Positions 21,267 to 31,910 of a stretch of DNA of 64,000 bases are shown here, piece by piece (within the stretch, counting starts at the first letter, position 1; every line of letters begins with the position of its first letter). This DNA is from Laguncularia racemosa (taxonomy: Eukaryota > Streptophyta > Magnoliopsida > Myrtales > Combretaceae). Where the stretch lies: contig JBBMOL010000018.1 of the NCBI GenBank assembly GCA_037954665.1, positions 3,224,001-3,288,000 of the forward strand. Direction: 5' to 3'. Below the pieces are notes generated by a model that saw only the letters and a program-made list of their open reading frames with translations, was not told where the DNA came from and did not search any database. A program made the translations under genes and the position numbers.

Positions 21267-22267
21267 TGATGGGAAAATTTCCGGCACCATCGACACTTTC
21301 AGAACTCGATTTGGATGATGATCCAAATCACTCGTATTTATGTCATTTCTTTTCATCTAATAAGTATTTGAGAAATAATCTTACAGGTATAATAATAATT
21401 CTCCATGGGATGCTAATATGTCTTACACTAGTTGATGGACACGGGACATCTTCAGATTTACAATCAAAGATCCGCAGCGATTATTTCCATTCTGAAACAT
21501 TGGCTCATGAAGACTTATGATATTTTGTACTTTGTAATTTTTTTATGAACTATTTTATGTTGTATTTTCTTTTGGGATACTTTCATTTTATTGTAATTTT
21601 CATTTAGGACCGGCCACCTTAAAAGCGGCAAACTTCTAATTTGACCATTTTCTAACCCTAGGAGTAGCAAGTATAAATACTTGCTTATAGTAGGGTTTGA
21701 GGAGGTATTTTTCAGATTATACACTTCACATTTTTCGTGAGAGGGCTTAGGGTTTCCCTAGTTCTAATTCTCTTATCAATTTCAATTTCCAAGAGTTGAA
21801 ATTATGGCGAGTGCAACAAAGGGTAATTGTGAGTAGTATCAATTCCTTCTTTGTTGTGTTTCCATTTCATCACTAGTGAGTCATATCTAGGGTTGATTTT
21901 GGAATTTTCTTGGACAGATTTTTTTATTGCATTTGTGATCAATTATCTTGTTTAAGGTTGATTACCTTAGTACTTGATACTTCATCTCATTGGTGGCATG
22001 AATTTGTGCTTGTGTTGGAAGAGGATAATTCACGGTTTTGGTGCTTTTCTTCTTCATATATTTCACGTAGAATTCACTTGATTTTATTGTTATTTATTAA
22101 AGTTGATCATTATTGGAGGTTGATTGCACATTTGAACCATTGGATTACATCAAATTTCCATTAGGGTTCACACGAATTCCATTTCTATTGGACCAATTTG
22201 TATGTGAGTTGAGGATTGTTTTCTTTGATTTATTTGATTGTGCTTGGACTTGGTTTTGAGCACATCA
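21267..22267 (+). repeat. Element C 3' LTR
   Basis: Closely matches 17465-18466 with few substitutions, TG..CA ends. The high similarity of the pair makes C one of the younger insertions here. Confidence 0.9.
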
Positions 22268-22622
22268 ACGTGTTGCACATTAAGACTAAGAGTGGGTGTG
22301 AAACCGTGACTAAAAAGGGAAAGTTGAGTAGTGAAGTTTGAATTCAAAAACAAGCATTTAAGTGTGAAAGTAATTGAAACTCATTATTTAAACACTTGTA
22401 GTTGAATTTAATATCTTAACTACTTGGAAGTGATTATTTGTGCTTTATTTATTTAACTATACTTGAAGTGTTAAGAACTATTTAATTGTTTTTAGTGACT
22501 TGTTGCACCGTGGGTGTACAAGTGTGTATGTGTGTTGATTGTCTAAACATACTATTGTGACGTGGTGTTGTGAAAGGAGTGTGCTGCAAATTATGATATT
22601 ATACTTCAACAAATCACAAGCA
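22268..22622 (+). other. Element A leader, second part
   Basis: Continues the A leader after the C target-site copy up to the Gag start at 22623. Confidence 0.6.
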
Positions 22623-24790
22623 TGTTGAATGACAGTGTAAATGGGGGATTGGCAATGAGGCCAATAGCTAGGTTAGTGAAGGACAGAGTCATCATATTGC
22701 AGGTAGAAGAACCTTGGAAGAACAACTTTGAGACCTTACTACTATTATTACTACCCTAGCAACAAAGATTGATAGGATGACAATGCCACAACCACCAGTG
22801 GCAAATCCTCAAGCACTACCAAGAGTAGCTCCACAAAACATCTAGAGAGAGGGAGCAATAGGACTAAGAAGCTTAAAAAGAAGAATGGAGGAAGATCATC
22901 ATCCCTATAAGGAGGACAGGGATAATAACTTTGGGGTCAATCCTTACCCAAACAAGGATTTCAGGCCACCTAGGGGCTTAGAGTATGTGAAGCTGCAAAT
23001 GCCTTCCTTTGATGGCAGGGGTTCAGCAGATGACTATCTAGACTGGGAGGATAAGGTTGAGGGCCTTTTCAAATGCTATGAGATAGATGATAACACTTGA
23101 GTTTGACTTGCTACCATTGAATTCATAGGATATGCCGCCTTGTGGTGGAAAAATTTAGTGATCAGTAGGCGGAGAGATAGAGAGGCCGAAATTTATAACT
23201 GGAGAGATATGAAAAGGGTTTTGAGGAAGAGGTTCATTCATGAACATTACAGGCAGGAGCTATTTGATGAGAACCAAGCCAAAAGAAGGAATGTGGATCC
23301 TCTTGAAGTGCCACCTGGACCGATTACAAGAAATCGAGCGAAACGACTCAAGGAAGCACTTAACGGGTTGATAAAGGATGTCCATGAAGCCGGAAAGGAT
23401 TGGAACAATCATGAAGTTGGAAGGGATTGGAACAACCATGGGAAGACCCTTGCTCTTGTACAAGTCATACCGGATACGGGATGAAGAGGGCGTATATTTT
23501 CAAGGCACGACCATGTAGGAATCTCAAGGTTGCACAGAATCATACATGGCCAAACACACGGCTAAAAGGCACAGCCGTGTATAGTTTCAAGAATTTCCAC
23601 AGGAAGATACACGACTAGAAGTACACGGTCGTGTATGTTGCCAGAATTTGCACAGAAAAGTACGCGGCCATGTACACGGCCGTGTATCTCCCCGACGCCG
23701 GCCTTTTGTCTTGTTTTTTTTTATTTTACGCACTTATTGAAGTGATGCCGTTTTAGACCTTATTTGTCACGAATTGTAACCCTAATATAAAGCTCCTAAG
23801 GTTAGAGAATAGGATATCATACATCATACAACATTGAAAACACTTTTTGAGAGAGAATTCTTCTCTTGGTTCTTCAAGAACTAATCTAGAACTTATCGGA
23901 TTTTATTTCTGTGGCATTCATCCCGACTTATCAATCGGTCTTTCATCCCGATTGTGGTGTCTTCATATTATACCAAGGTTCTTGTCTCGCTTATAGACAA
24001 CGGGTCGCGGTTTCCACTTTAGGGTGTTTGGCATCTTAGGTAACGAGTTTCGAGCGTATTGGTATTGGGTTTCGTCACACATTGGCGTGATTCGTATCAG
24101 TTAGGAATTCGATCAAACTAATCTCGCATCACTATTTATGCGTCTTTAAACCTTAAGATAGGAAGGCAAAACAGTAGATGATTATGTGTAAGAATTTGAA
24201 ACCTTGATGATTAGATGTGGGTTAGTAGAGCCTCCCGAGTAGACCCTAGCAGGCTTTGTATATGGGTTAAAATATGAGATCACATGTGTAGTTGAGCTAC
24301 AGAGATATAGTACACTTGATGAGGCTATACAGTTAACCTTGAAAGTGGAAAGGCAGAGGCAATCTAATCCATTTAAGGTTACTAATAGCAGGCCCAATGC
24401 TACTACTAGGCCCATGGGAGCTGATGGTCAATCAGGTGGGCCAAAGGGAGCAGGTGAACATGTCAAGGCAATGGATAGAGTTACCCCCAACACAAATAGG
24501 GGGGGAAATGACTTTTAGGAAGGGTAAAGAGGTAATAGGACCTGATGTTAGGCAAACTGTACCAGGAACAACTACTGGGAAAATGCGCCAAATTAAATAC
24601 TTTAAATGCATGGGATTTAGGCATATGGCTATATAGTGTCCTAATAAGAGAATCATGACAGTTATGGAGGGTACTAGAGAAGAAGAAGAGGATGAAAAAG
24701 AACTTGTTGAGCCTATAGACCTATCTATAGCATTGTAGGAATACTATGACAATCAGAACGCTGAGACACCTGAAGAGGGAACAGGTGAAC
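22623..24790 (+). pseudogene. Element A Gag, split by a solo LTR
   Basis: Starts MLNDSVNGG, then frameshifts. FRPPRGLEYVKLQMPSFDG and GSADDYLDWEDKVEGLFKCY (22885-23100) match Gag of C and F, then WWKNLVISRRRDREAEI and KRVLRKRFI. The solo LTR of family D (23265-24131) breaks it within ELF/MRL. Beyond it ETLMIRCGLVEPPE and QLTLKVERQRQSNPF continue the domain. The zinc knuckle near 24595-24640 is damaged: its first Cys is Tyr, its Gly is Arg and its last Cys is a stop. Confidence 0.85.
23265..24131 (+). repeat. Solo LTR of family D in element A gag
   Basis: 867-bp D-type LTR with perfect target-site duplication CTATT (23260-23264 and 24132-24136). It starts TGATGAGAACC and ends CTCGCATCA, including the extra 3' module typical of D2 (decayed PBS GTTAGGAATTCGATC at 24100-24114). 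Its first 220 bases encode the LTR-borne C-terminal extension (GPITRNRAKRLKEALNGL). It presumably arose by recombination between the two LTRs of an inserted element. Confidence 0.9.
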
Positions 24791-24795
24791 AGTAT

Positions 24796-25203
24796 TTGCC
24801 TATTAATGTGTTGCACAGGGTTCTGACTATATCTCTTGATGCTAGGGACAAACAGAAGGAGAACATATTTCACACTTCTTGCAGGATTAGAGGTAACCTT
24901 TATGTACTAATGATTGATAGTGGTAGTTGCACTAATGTCATATCTACTGCATTAGTAGACAAATTACAACTATCCACTAGTCCTTATAATTTGCATTGGT
25001 TGGACAATCGAGATAGTATGCACGTTACACAAAGGGCAAACGCACTAGTAAGTGTAGGAAAGAAATATCATGATGAGATCTTTTATGATGTGTTTCCCTT
25101 GTGTGCCTTTCATTTGCTATTGGGTAGACCATGGATGTTTGATAGGAAGGTATTACATGACGGATTCAGAAACACTTACATGTTTCAGGAGGGTCTCGAG
25201 TAG
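24796..25203 (+). CDS. Element A protease (intact frame)
   Basis: An open frame of 135 residues: LPINVLHRVLTISLDARDK region, ENIFHTSCRIRGNLYVLMID, active site D-S-G-S-C-T-N, then PYNLHWLDNRDSMHVTQ and HLLLGRPWMFDRKVLHDGF. This is the retropepsin of the Gag-Pol polyprotein and the only gag-protease element here on the plus strand whose D-S-G is unbroken. It is not separately started in life, because upstream Gag is broken. It ends in a stop after YMFQEGLE, with the tail out of frame. Confidence 0.7.
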   Translation: MPINVLHRVLTISLDARDKQKENIFHTSCRIRGNLYVLMIDSGSCTNVISTALVDKLQLSTSPYNLHWLDNRDSMHVTQRANALVSVGKKYHDEIFYDVFPLCAFHLLLGRPWMFDRKVLHDGFRNTYMFQEGLE

Positions 25204-25324
25204 TATTGACACCTATGTCTCCATCAGAAGTGCACAGTTTTTAAGAGCAAATCAAGACTACTTCTATTTCTTCTAACAGTCGAGCAAATAGGGTTACAAA
25301 GGTATCCGGGTTCGGTCCAAGAAA

Positions 25325-25369
25325 TGACTCACTAGATTTGAGGGCAAATCTTTCAGAGGCTTGAGGAGA
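25325..25369 (+). pseudogene. Element A C-terminal tail and polypurine region
   Basis: DSLDLRANLSEA, stop, GDD. This is the conserved tail seen after the protease in all gag-protease elements here. The purine run GAGGCTTGAGGAGA abuts the LTR. Confidence 0.65.
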
Positions 25370-26301
25370 TGATAGGAATCTACCCTACGATCCCAATAGT
25401 TAGGGAACTTAACTTGGATGTATGATCCAAATTGCTTGCATGTATCCATTTCCTTATCTAATAATGTTTAAATTGTATTATAGCAAGTACAGTGATCAGT
25501 CTTTACAGAATGCCAAATAACCTAAACTATTGATCAAATTGGGAACATCATCGAACTCACATCCAATAGCCCGCGATGAACTCAATTGACTTGAAGAATC
25601 GGCTCTTTGAAGACCATCTTTGTATTTGTTATTTTATTTTTGAACCGGTTACTTTGTAATCATTTTTGGGACTTTTTGATTTGCTTGTATTTAGGTTGAA
25701 TTAGAACCGGCTACATTAGTGGCATAGGGTGTAAATCTTTGGACATTTTAATCCTAATTGGAACAAGTATAAATACTTGCTAAGTAGGGTTTGTAAAAGG
25801 CTTTTGAACGTTATTTTTTAGACTTGAAAACCATGAGGGACTCCTCCATTTTCACGTGAACTCTTATCATTTCTTTAATGAAGTGTGGTGAGTGAGATTA
25901 GATCTTGTTGTGTGTGATATCAACAACGTCGAATCCATTCGAATTCCTAACTAGTGAGGAATTAGTTTATCCTTTTTGCTGTCTCATTCATGCAATTTTT
26001 AGGGGTACAATTCAATTTTGATTTCATACCCTTTTGATTGTATGTTGTGTAATTGAATTCTCAATTGCAATTGTGTACTTGTAATTGGATCCTTGAGCAA
26101 CTTGTTTTATAAATTTGGATTCATAAGGGATTAGGGTTCACGCTATTTGTGAACTTGGTTTTGATTGATATTGCTTCAAATTGTTGTTTACATGTGCTTT
26201 AGGATTTTAAGCACATCACAATTTGGTATTAGAGCACAATGTTCATTACGCTGCCTTGTGGAAGTTGTCTAATTGATTGTACTTGGATTTTAAGCACATC
26301 A
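25370..26301 (+). repeat. Element A 3' LTR
   Basis: TGATAGGAAT..GCACATCA, 932 bp. An internal LTR-end plus PBS copy is at 26224-26235 (TGGTATTAGAGC), as in the 5' LTR. TATA box at about 25768-25775. Confidence 0.88.
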
Positions 26302-28193
26302 GTTTCATTGCAAACTAAAAAAAAAAAAGAAAAAGAAAAAAGAAAATCAACAAGCAATAAATTATGCATAACCAAGGTAACAATAAGAAAAATGATTAAA
26401 AGCAAAACTCAAAACTTCTCAAGAATTTTTGGATTGTCTTATTATTTTCTATTTCATACCTATATATGTTCTATGTCTGAAGTGTATTTACTAGGAATCA
26501 AGCATTTGAAAAACTATTTGATTTGTATCTTACTTAGTTTGGCTTAAAATTTGATGTTTGAATAAGTTGTTTGTATTTTTTCATAATTAAGGTGAACATG
26601 GTGATTAGGAAATGAGAGTTGAGAAGTGAATGTTTACTTACTTGTAAGAAAAAAGTTTAAGATATATATTTTATCTATTAGGAAAAAAAGGAAAACTTTA
26701 TTTTTTATAAAAATTAAATAAAGTAAAAGATAAATAACTCTAACTTTATAGAAATTTATTCAATACTTAATTTTGTAATAAAGATACATCTATGCATGTA
26801 CTTCATCTTAGTATTTTATTTTGGAAAATACACAATTTGAAAAAAATGTATAAACAATACCTAAAAAAAAAGAAGAAGAAGAGAATGAACCAAAAAGGCC
26901 CTTGAATGATGTTTCACGTATCTCTAGCTTTAGGGTTCATTTTCCTATTTCACTCTCTCCTTATCTCAATTCCAATTTTTAGCATGTTTTATCAATCTCA
27001 AATGTTTTGTTATTGGTTTATACCATACACTTTGCTATAGAAAATTTTTTATTTCATATGCATGTGTGTTCACATTTCTTTTCTACGAATCTAATTAAAT
27101 TTAGGAGTATAGGAAGAGTGATTTAGATGTTGAAACTTCAAGTTTTATTTATCTAAGGAATAAGAAAGTCAAGCCTTGGGTTTAGGCTTGTTTTCTTTGA
27201 ATTTACTTTTTGAAAATTATAGAAACATGGTCAGTGTTTTAGCACTTATGCAAACTTACGACCTGTAATTTGTCTTTTGACAAACACTAGGCTTATGTCT
27301 TATCCTTATCTATCAATGTTAGTTAAGCAAATTGTGAGGTTTTGATTGGTCCAAAAAAATTAATATAGCAAATACTATTATTAAATTGATTTAGGTACAT
27401 AAAATGGAAAAAAAAAACCCTAACAAGTTAAACAAAAAAAAAAAAAAAGAAAGAAAGAGGTTACTAGCTACTGGCCTTGAGATGGTTAGTTACATGCCTT
27501 AAGGTTTAACATGATTTTTCTCTTTTATTTTATGTAATCTCTTTTATTTATTTTATTGTTCAATTGAATTCATCTAATAATGTTATTTGATTAAATTATT
27601 TATTATGGACTAACTAGAAACCAACACATATTCACTCACTAACATCAATAATTGGTGATAAAGCACTATTTATATGTTTGTCAAAATTAAATATAGGCCA
27701 TGAGTTTCCAAAAATACTAAAACATAGGTCATATCATAGCAATTTTTCCCTTAGATTTCTAAATTAAATAAGATGAATTATAGCTATGGAGTCAGCATGT
27801 AAAATATTAACAACAATTTGGCTAAGTTTACAAGGGTGAGAATGTTGCAATAATTACTTCCTTATAATGCTACTACTACTTTTGATTATGTACAATGGTT
27901 TTTCCACAAATTATTAATGTTGCCAAATAAAGAATTGGAATTCCATCTTAGATATAAATGAATAATTATTCATTGGTCTTTTCTTGTATATCTCCATACT
28001 TTATCCATGAGATCCTAACTCACCAATTAAGCTATGGATCAAAGCACTAGACTTAGTCATCACAACCTAGGGCTAACCTAAACTAAACCACTTGATTGTA
28101 ACTTTTAAATCCACATGACTCAAACCACTTGATTTCGTTGAACCCCTACCAGACCATCTTACCATATAACAATTTAACCTACATAAATTGACC
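26302..28193. other. AT-rich non-coding DNA between elements A and D1
   Basis: Poly-A-rich start, homopolymers near 27410-27450, no recognisable gene. A stretch at about 26900-26985 resembles a plant 5' leader (TTTAGGGTTCATTTTCC followed by pyrimidine-rich DNA), but no coding sequence follows. Confidence 0.5.
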
Positions 28194-28475
28194 CACTTTG
28201 ATGAGATCCATGATGAGAGCCAAGCCGAAAGAAGAAATGTGGATCCTCTTGAAGTGCTGCCTGGACCGATCACAAGAAATCGAGCAAAATGATTCAAGGA
28301 AGTACTTAACAGGTTGATAAAGGTTGTCCATGAATCCAGAAAGGATTGGAGCAATCATGAAGTTGGAACGGATTGGAACAACCATTGGAAGACCCTTGCT
28401 TTTGTACAAGTTATACTGGACACGGGTTGAAGAGGGCGTGTATTTTCAAGGCACGGCCGTATATGGAGTCAAGCA

Positions 28476-28690
28476 AATCCATAGAAAGATACACGGCTAA
28501 AGTACACGGGCGTGTATGTTGTCAGAAGTTGCACAGAAAGATACACGGCTAAAGTACACGGGCGTGTATGTTGCCAGAAGTTGCACAGAAGATACACGGT
28601 CAAAGTACACGGGCGTGTATGTTGCTAGAAGTTGCACAGAGAAGTACACGGCCAAAGTACACGGGCGTGTACACAGGCCGTGTATCCCCT
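28476..28690 (+). repeat. Four 52-bp tandem repeats rich in ACACG/CGTGT
   Basis: ACACGGC-like starts at 28491, 28543, 28594 and 28646. Each unit pairs TACACGG with CGTGTA as short inverted repeats. They end about 95 bases before the TATA box. The same array is in the 3' LTR (about 32997-33210). Confidence 0.85.
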
Positions 28691-28783
28691 GTCGGCCGAC
28701 CAGCTTGTTCTGTTTCGCGTTTTTATGTTACTTAACTAAACTACGTCATTTTGGACTTGTTTTTTACACGAATTGTAACCCTA

Positions 28784-28790
28784 GTATAAA
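28784..28790 (+). promoter_or_regulatory. D1 LTR TATA box
   Basis: GTATAAA in a conserved setting (ACCCTAGTATAAAAGCTCC), present in all D LTRs. Confidence 0.6.
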
Positions 28791-29073
28791 AGCTCCTAGG
28801 GTTTAGAACAACTTAGATTAGACATCATTGAACATTAAACACTTTTGAGAGGCACCTCTCTTGGTTCTTCAAGAACTAAATCGAACTTATCGGATTGATT
28901 TCCGTGGCGTTCATCCCGATTGTGGCGTCTTCACTTTTATACCAAGGTTCTTGTCTCGCTTATAGACAACGGGTTGCGGTTTTCCACTTTAGGTGTTTAG
29001 GCGTCTTAGGCAACGAATTTCCGAACGTATTGGTATTGGGTTTCGTCACGGGTTGGCGTGGTTCGTATCAGTT

Positions 29074-29085
29074 TGGTATCAGAGC
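29074..29085 (+). other. Element D1 primer-binding site
   Basis: TGGTATCAGAGC, perfect iMet type, three bases after the LTR end. Confidence 0.85.
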
Positions 29086-29571
29086 TTAGGTTTGTCAAAA
29101 CATCAAGTTCGATTGAGGAAGGTAATATAAAAAACCCTAACTCCAATCGTTCATATCCATTGTTAGCATTCAATTCTGCAATATTAATTATCTTTTGATA
29201 GTGTAGTATTTACTAGTTGATTGTAAAAAAAAAAAATTCACGACAAAAAAAAAGAAGGGAAAAGAAAAGAAAAGAGAAACGTGATCAAAAGCCAAAAACA
29301 GAGACAAAAAAAAAAAATCGGATAGAAAAATAGAGGAAAATTTTTCGAACCCTAGAGTTGGTTTTGAATTCTACGGAAGGAAATTGGTGTAGTTCGGGTT
29401 AGTTCCAAGAGAATTGAGAAGAGGAAATTGGCGAGTTGATATCATCATTATTTGTGAGAATACACGAGTGACTGTATGATATCATCATTTAAGCGAAACA
29501 TGTAAGGGAGTGTATCGTGAGGTTTGATCATATATATATTTGTGTTGTACTAATCTTTTCTAGCAGGCACT
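29086..29571 (+). other. Element D1 leader
   Basis: Purine-rich leader with poly-A runs, collinear with the D2 leader 56867-57344. Confidence 0.7.
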
Positions 29572-31910
29572 ATGTCGAGACAACATTCTCCTGAAGGTGA
29601 GAGGGGAAGGTTTGATGCTAGGTTAGTAATTGAGGCGTTGAGGGGAGAAATGAAGAGGATGTTCCAAGAGGGAATGGAACAAATTCATGAGACGTAGAGC
29701 AAAGACTAGAGCAATCCACAAATGTATTCTAAGGGCGTAAGAGGGAGAGTCGTTCTAGGAGAGTACCGAGGGGTGGAGATGAAATGACGGATGATGACTT
29801 TGATGAGCCTTCTGTTGGGAGTTATAGAGGTTATAGTGGTCGGAATAGAGGGACTAGAGATTAGGAAGATAGAGGAGATAGGAATAGAGAGGATGATCAA
29901 TTGAGTAGCATAAAGATGAAGATTCCTCCTTTCCAAGGGAAGAATGATCCCGAGGCGTATTTAGAATGAGAGAAAAAGTTGGAGATGGTGTTTGATTGTC
30001 AAAACTATAGTGGGAGAAAGAAGGTGAAACTTGCTGCCATTGAATTTTCATATTATGCTATAGTGTGGTGGGATCAATTAATGTTGAATAGAAGAAGGAG
30101 TGGCGAGCCACCTATTGAGTCTTGGGAAGAGATGAAAAGAGTGATGAAGAAGCGGTTTATACCTGCATATTACTATCGTGAATTGCACAACAAGTTGCAA
30201 ACTCTGAGGCAGGGAAGCCGAAGTGTAGATGAGTACTTCAAGGAGATGGAAGTCACTATGATTAGGGCGAACGTAGAAGAGGATAGAGAGGCTACAATGG
30301 CTAGATTTCTTGCTGGATTAAATAGAGAAATCCAAAATGTGGTTGAATTGTAGCATTATGTAGAATTGGAGGATATGGTTCACATGGCTATAAAGGTTGA
30401 GAACCAGCACAAGCGGAAGGGTAGTAGTAGTGCACGATTTCAACAGGGTAATAGTTCATCCACTTGGAAGACTAATCAATGGAAGAAAGAAGAAAAGCCT
30501 TTACCCACCAAACCAAAAGGAGAGCTGAGGCAAGCGGGTTCTACTTCTGGTAATCAAGGTAACCCTGAATCTTCTACTTCTAGAAATCGTGACATTAGAT
30601 GCTTTAAATGTCAAGGTAGAGGCCATATTGCTAGTCAATGTCCAAATAGGCGTGTGATGATTTTGCGTGATGATGGTGAGTATGAGACTGAGGGGGATAG
30701 TGAAGAAGATGATATGCCACCATTAAAGGATGCTAGTGATGATGAGGAGCCTGCAATGGGAAGGCTAGTGGCAGTAGTGAAGAGAGCTTTGAATGTGCAG
30801 GTGAAGGAAGAAGAAGAGGTGCAAAGAGAAAATATATTTCATACTAGATGTTATTTAGGAGATCACATTTGTAGTTTGATCATTGATGGAGGGAGTTGCA
30901 CCAATGTAGTGAGCAATTTTATTGTTGAGAGGTTGGGGCTCAAAACTATTAGACACCCTAGTCCATATAAATTGCAGTGGTTGAATGATAGTGGTGAGAC
31001 TAAGGTGAGTAAGCAAGCCTTGATTGGGTTTCGCATTGGTAGGTATGAGGATGAGGTGTTATGTGATGTAGTGCCAATGCAAGCATGTCATGTGTTGTTG
31101 GGGAGGCCATGGCAATTTGATAGGAAGGTTGTTCATGATGGCTTTTCTAACAAGTATACACTTATTCACCAAGGGAAAAGCTTTAATCTTAAACCTTTAA
31201 CACCTAAACAAGTGTATGAGGATCAGTTGCAACTACAACAGTCATTTGCAAAACACAAGGTGAGTGAAAAGCAGAGTGAGAGTGAGAGAGCAAAAGACAA
31301 TGAGAAGAAAAAGGAATATAAAAGTCAAGATCAAAAGGAAAAGGTGAGGAAGGCTGGAAAGAGTGTGAGAGGCTAAGTTGAAGGGGGATCAACTTTGGTG
31401 GTGAGTGAAAAGGAGAGGGCAGCCTTGCAAAAGGAGAGTTGTGTGGCAAGAGCGAGTGTAGTAAGGAGAGCGTTAGTGATGAGGCAACCTATGTTGTTTA
31501 TGGTTTTTAAGGAAACATGTTTGACTACTAACGAATTATCTAACTCTTTGCCTAGTGTGGTTGTGTCTTTTGTGCAGGACTTTGAAGATGTCTTTCTTGA
31601 GGAGATTCCAAAGGGATTACCACCTGTTCATGGTATTGAGCACCAGATTGACCTTGTACCCGAAGCATCGATTCCAAACAAGCCAGCTTACAGGAACACC
31701 CCGGAGGAAGCAAAGGAACTCCAAAGGCAGGTTGAAGAATTAATGGAGAAGGGGTACGTGAGGGAGAGCATGAGTCCATGTGCAGTGCCTGAGATTTTGG
31801 TGCCTAAGAAGGATGGGACGGGGAGACTGTGTGTTGACTACAGTGCCATCAACAACATTACGGTAAAGTATCGTCATCCTATTCCTTGTTTAGATGACTT
31901 CTTAGAATGA
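29572..31910 (+). pseudogene. Element D1 Gag, protease and start of reverse transcriptase
   Basis: Starts MSRQHSPEGERGRFDAR. A 1-base loss near 29695 and stops where D2 has Trp or Gln break the first part. From 29979 the frame is good: KKVKLAAIEFSYYAIVWWDQ, WEEMKRVMKKRFIPAYYYRE, zinc knuckle CFKCQGRGHIASQC (about 30601-30640), an acidic linker, then the protease with IIDGGSCTNVVSNFIVERLG and HVLLGRPWQFDRKVVHDGF. After a basic/acidic linker the reverse-transcriptase N-terminus gives GIEHQIDLVPEASIPNK and VPKKDGTGRLCVDYSAINN, ending at a stop at 31908 where the deletion begins. The catalytic YxDD segment is missing. Confidence 0.88.

Larger units (their letters stand above)
17465..22267 (+). 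mobile_element. Element C: complete gag-protease LTR element
   Basis: Inserted in the leader of A. The target-site copies are ATGTG (17460-17464) and ACGTG (22268-22272), one transition apart. LTRs of 1002 and 1001 bp, intact PBS, leader, gag, protease and tail. The interior is only 2.8 kb and has no reverse transcriptase, RNase H or integrase. Same family as element F at 40.9-45.7 kb. Confidence 0.9.
11229..26301 (+). mobile_element. Element A: Ty3/gypsy gag-protease element with three later insertions
   Basis: Perfect 5-bp target-site duplication GTTTC (11224-11228 and 26302-26306). The 5' LTR is split by element B (11229-11641 and 16202-16748), the leader is split by element C (17465-22267), and gag is split by a solo LTR of family D (23265-24131). 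Removing these leaves about 4.8 kb: LTR, PBS, leader, gag, protease, tail, LTR. No reverse transcriptase, RNase H or integrase is present, so A is non-autonomous. The LTR starts TAATGGGAAT on the left and TGATAGGAAT on the right, the left copy having lost the terminal G by a G-to-A change. Confidence 0.85.
28199..29070 (+). repeat. Element D1 5' LTR
   Basis: TGATGAGATCC..TTCGTATCA. It holds the LTR-encoded protein extension, four approximately 52-bp repeats (28476-28690) and a TATA box at 28784-28790. It ends directly at GTTTGGTATCAGAGC, without the extra 33-bp module of D2. Confidence 0.9.

Noticed and set aside
26239..26547. 102-residue plus-strand frame right of element A
   Set aside because: It begins inside the A LTR, crosses the target-site duplication and is driven by poly-A codons. 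No family similarity.
28476..28690. CRISPR-like array of 52-bp repeats
   Set aside because: Repeats are contiguous without unique spacers, lie inside an LTR of a plant retrotransposon and recur in the partner LTR.
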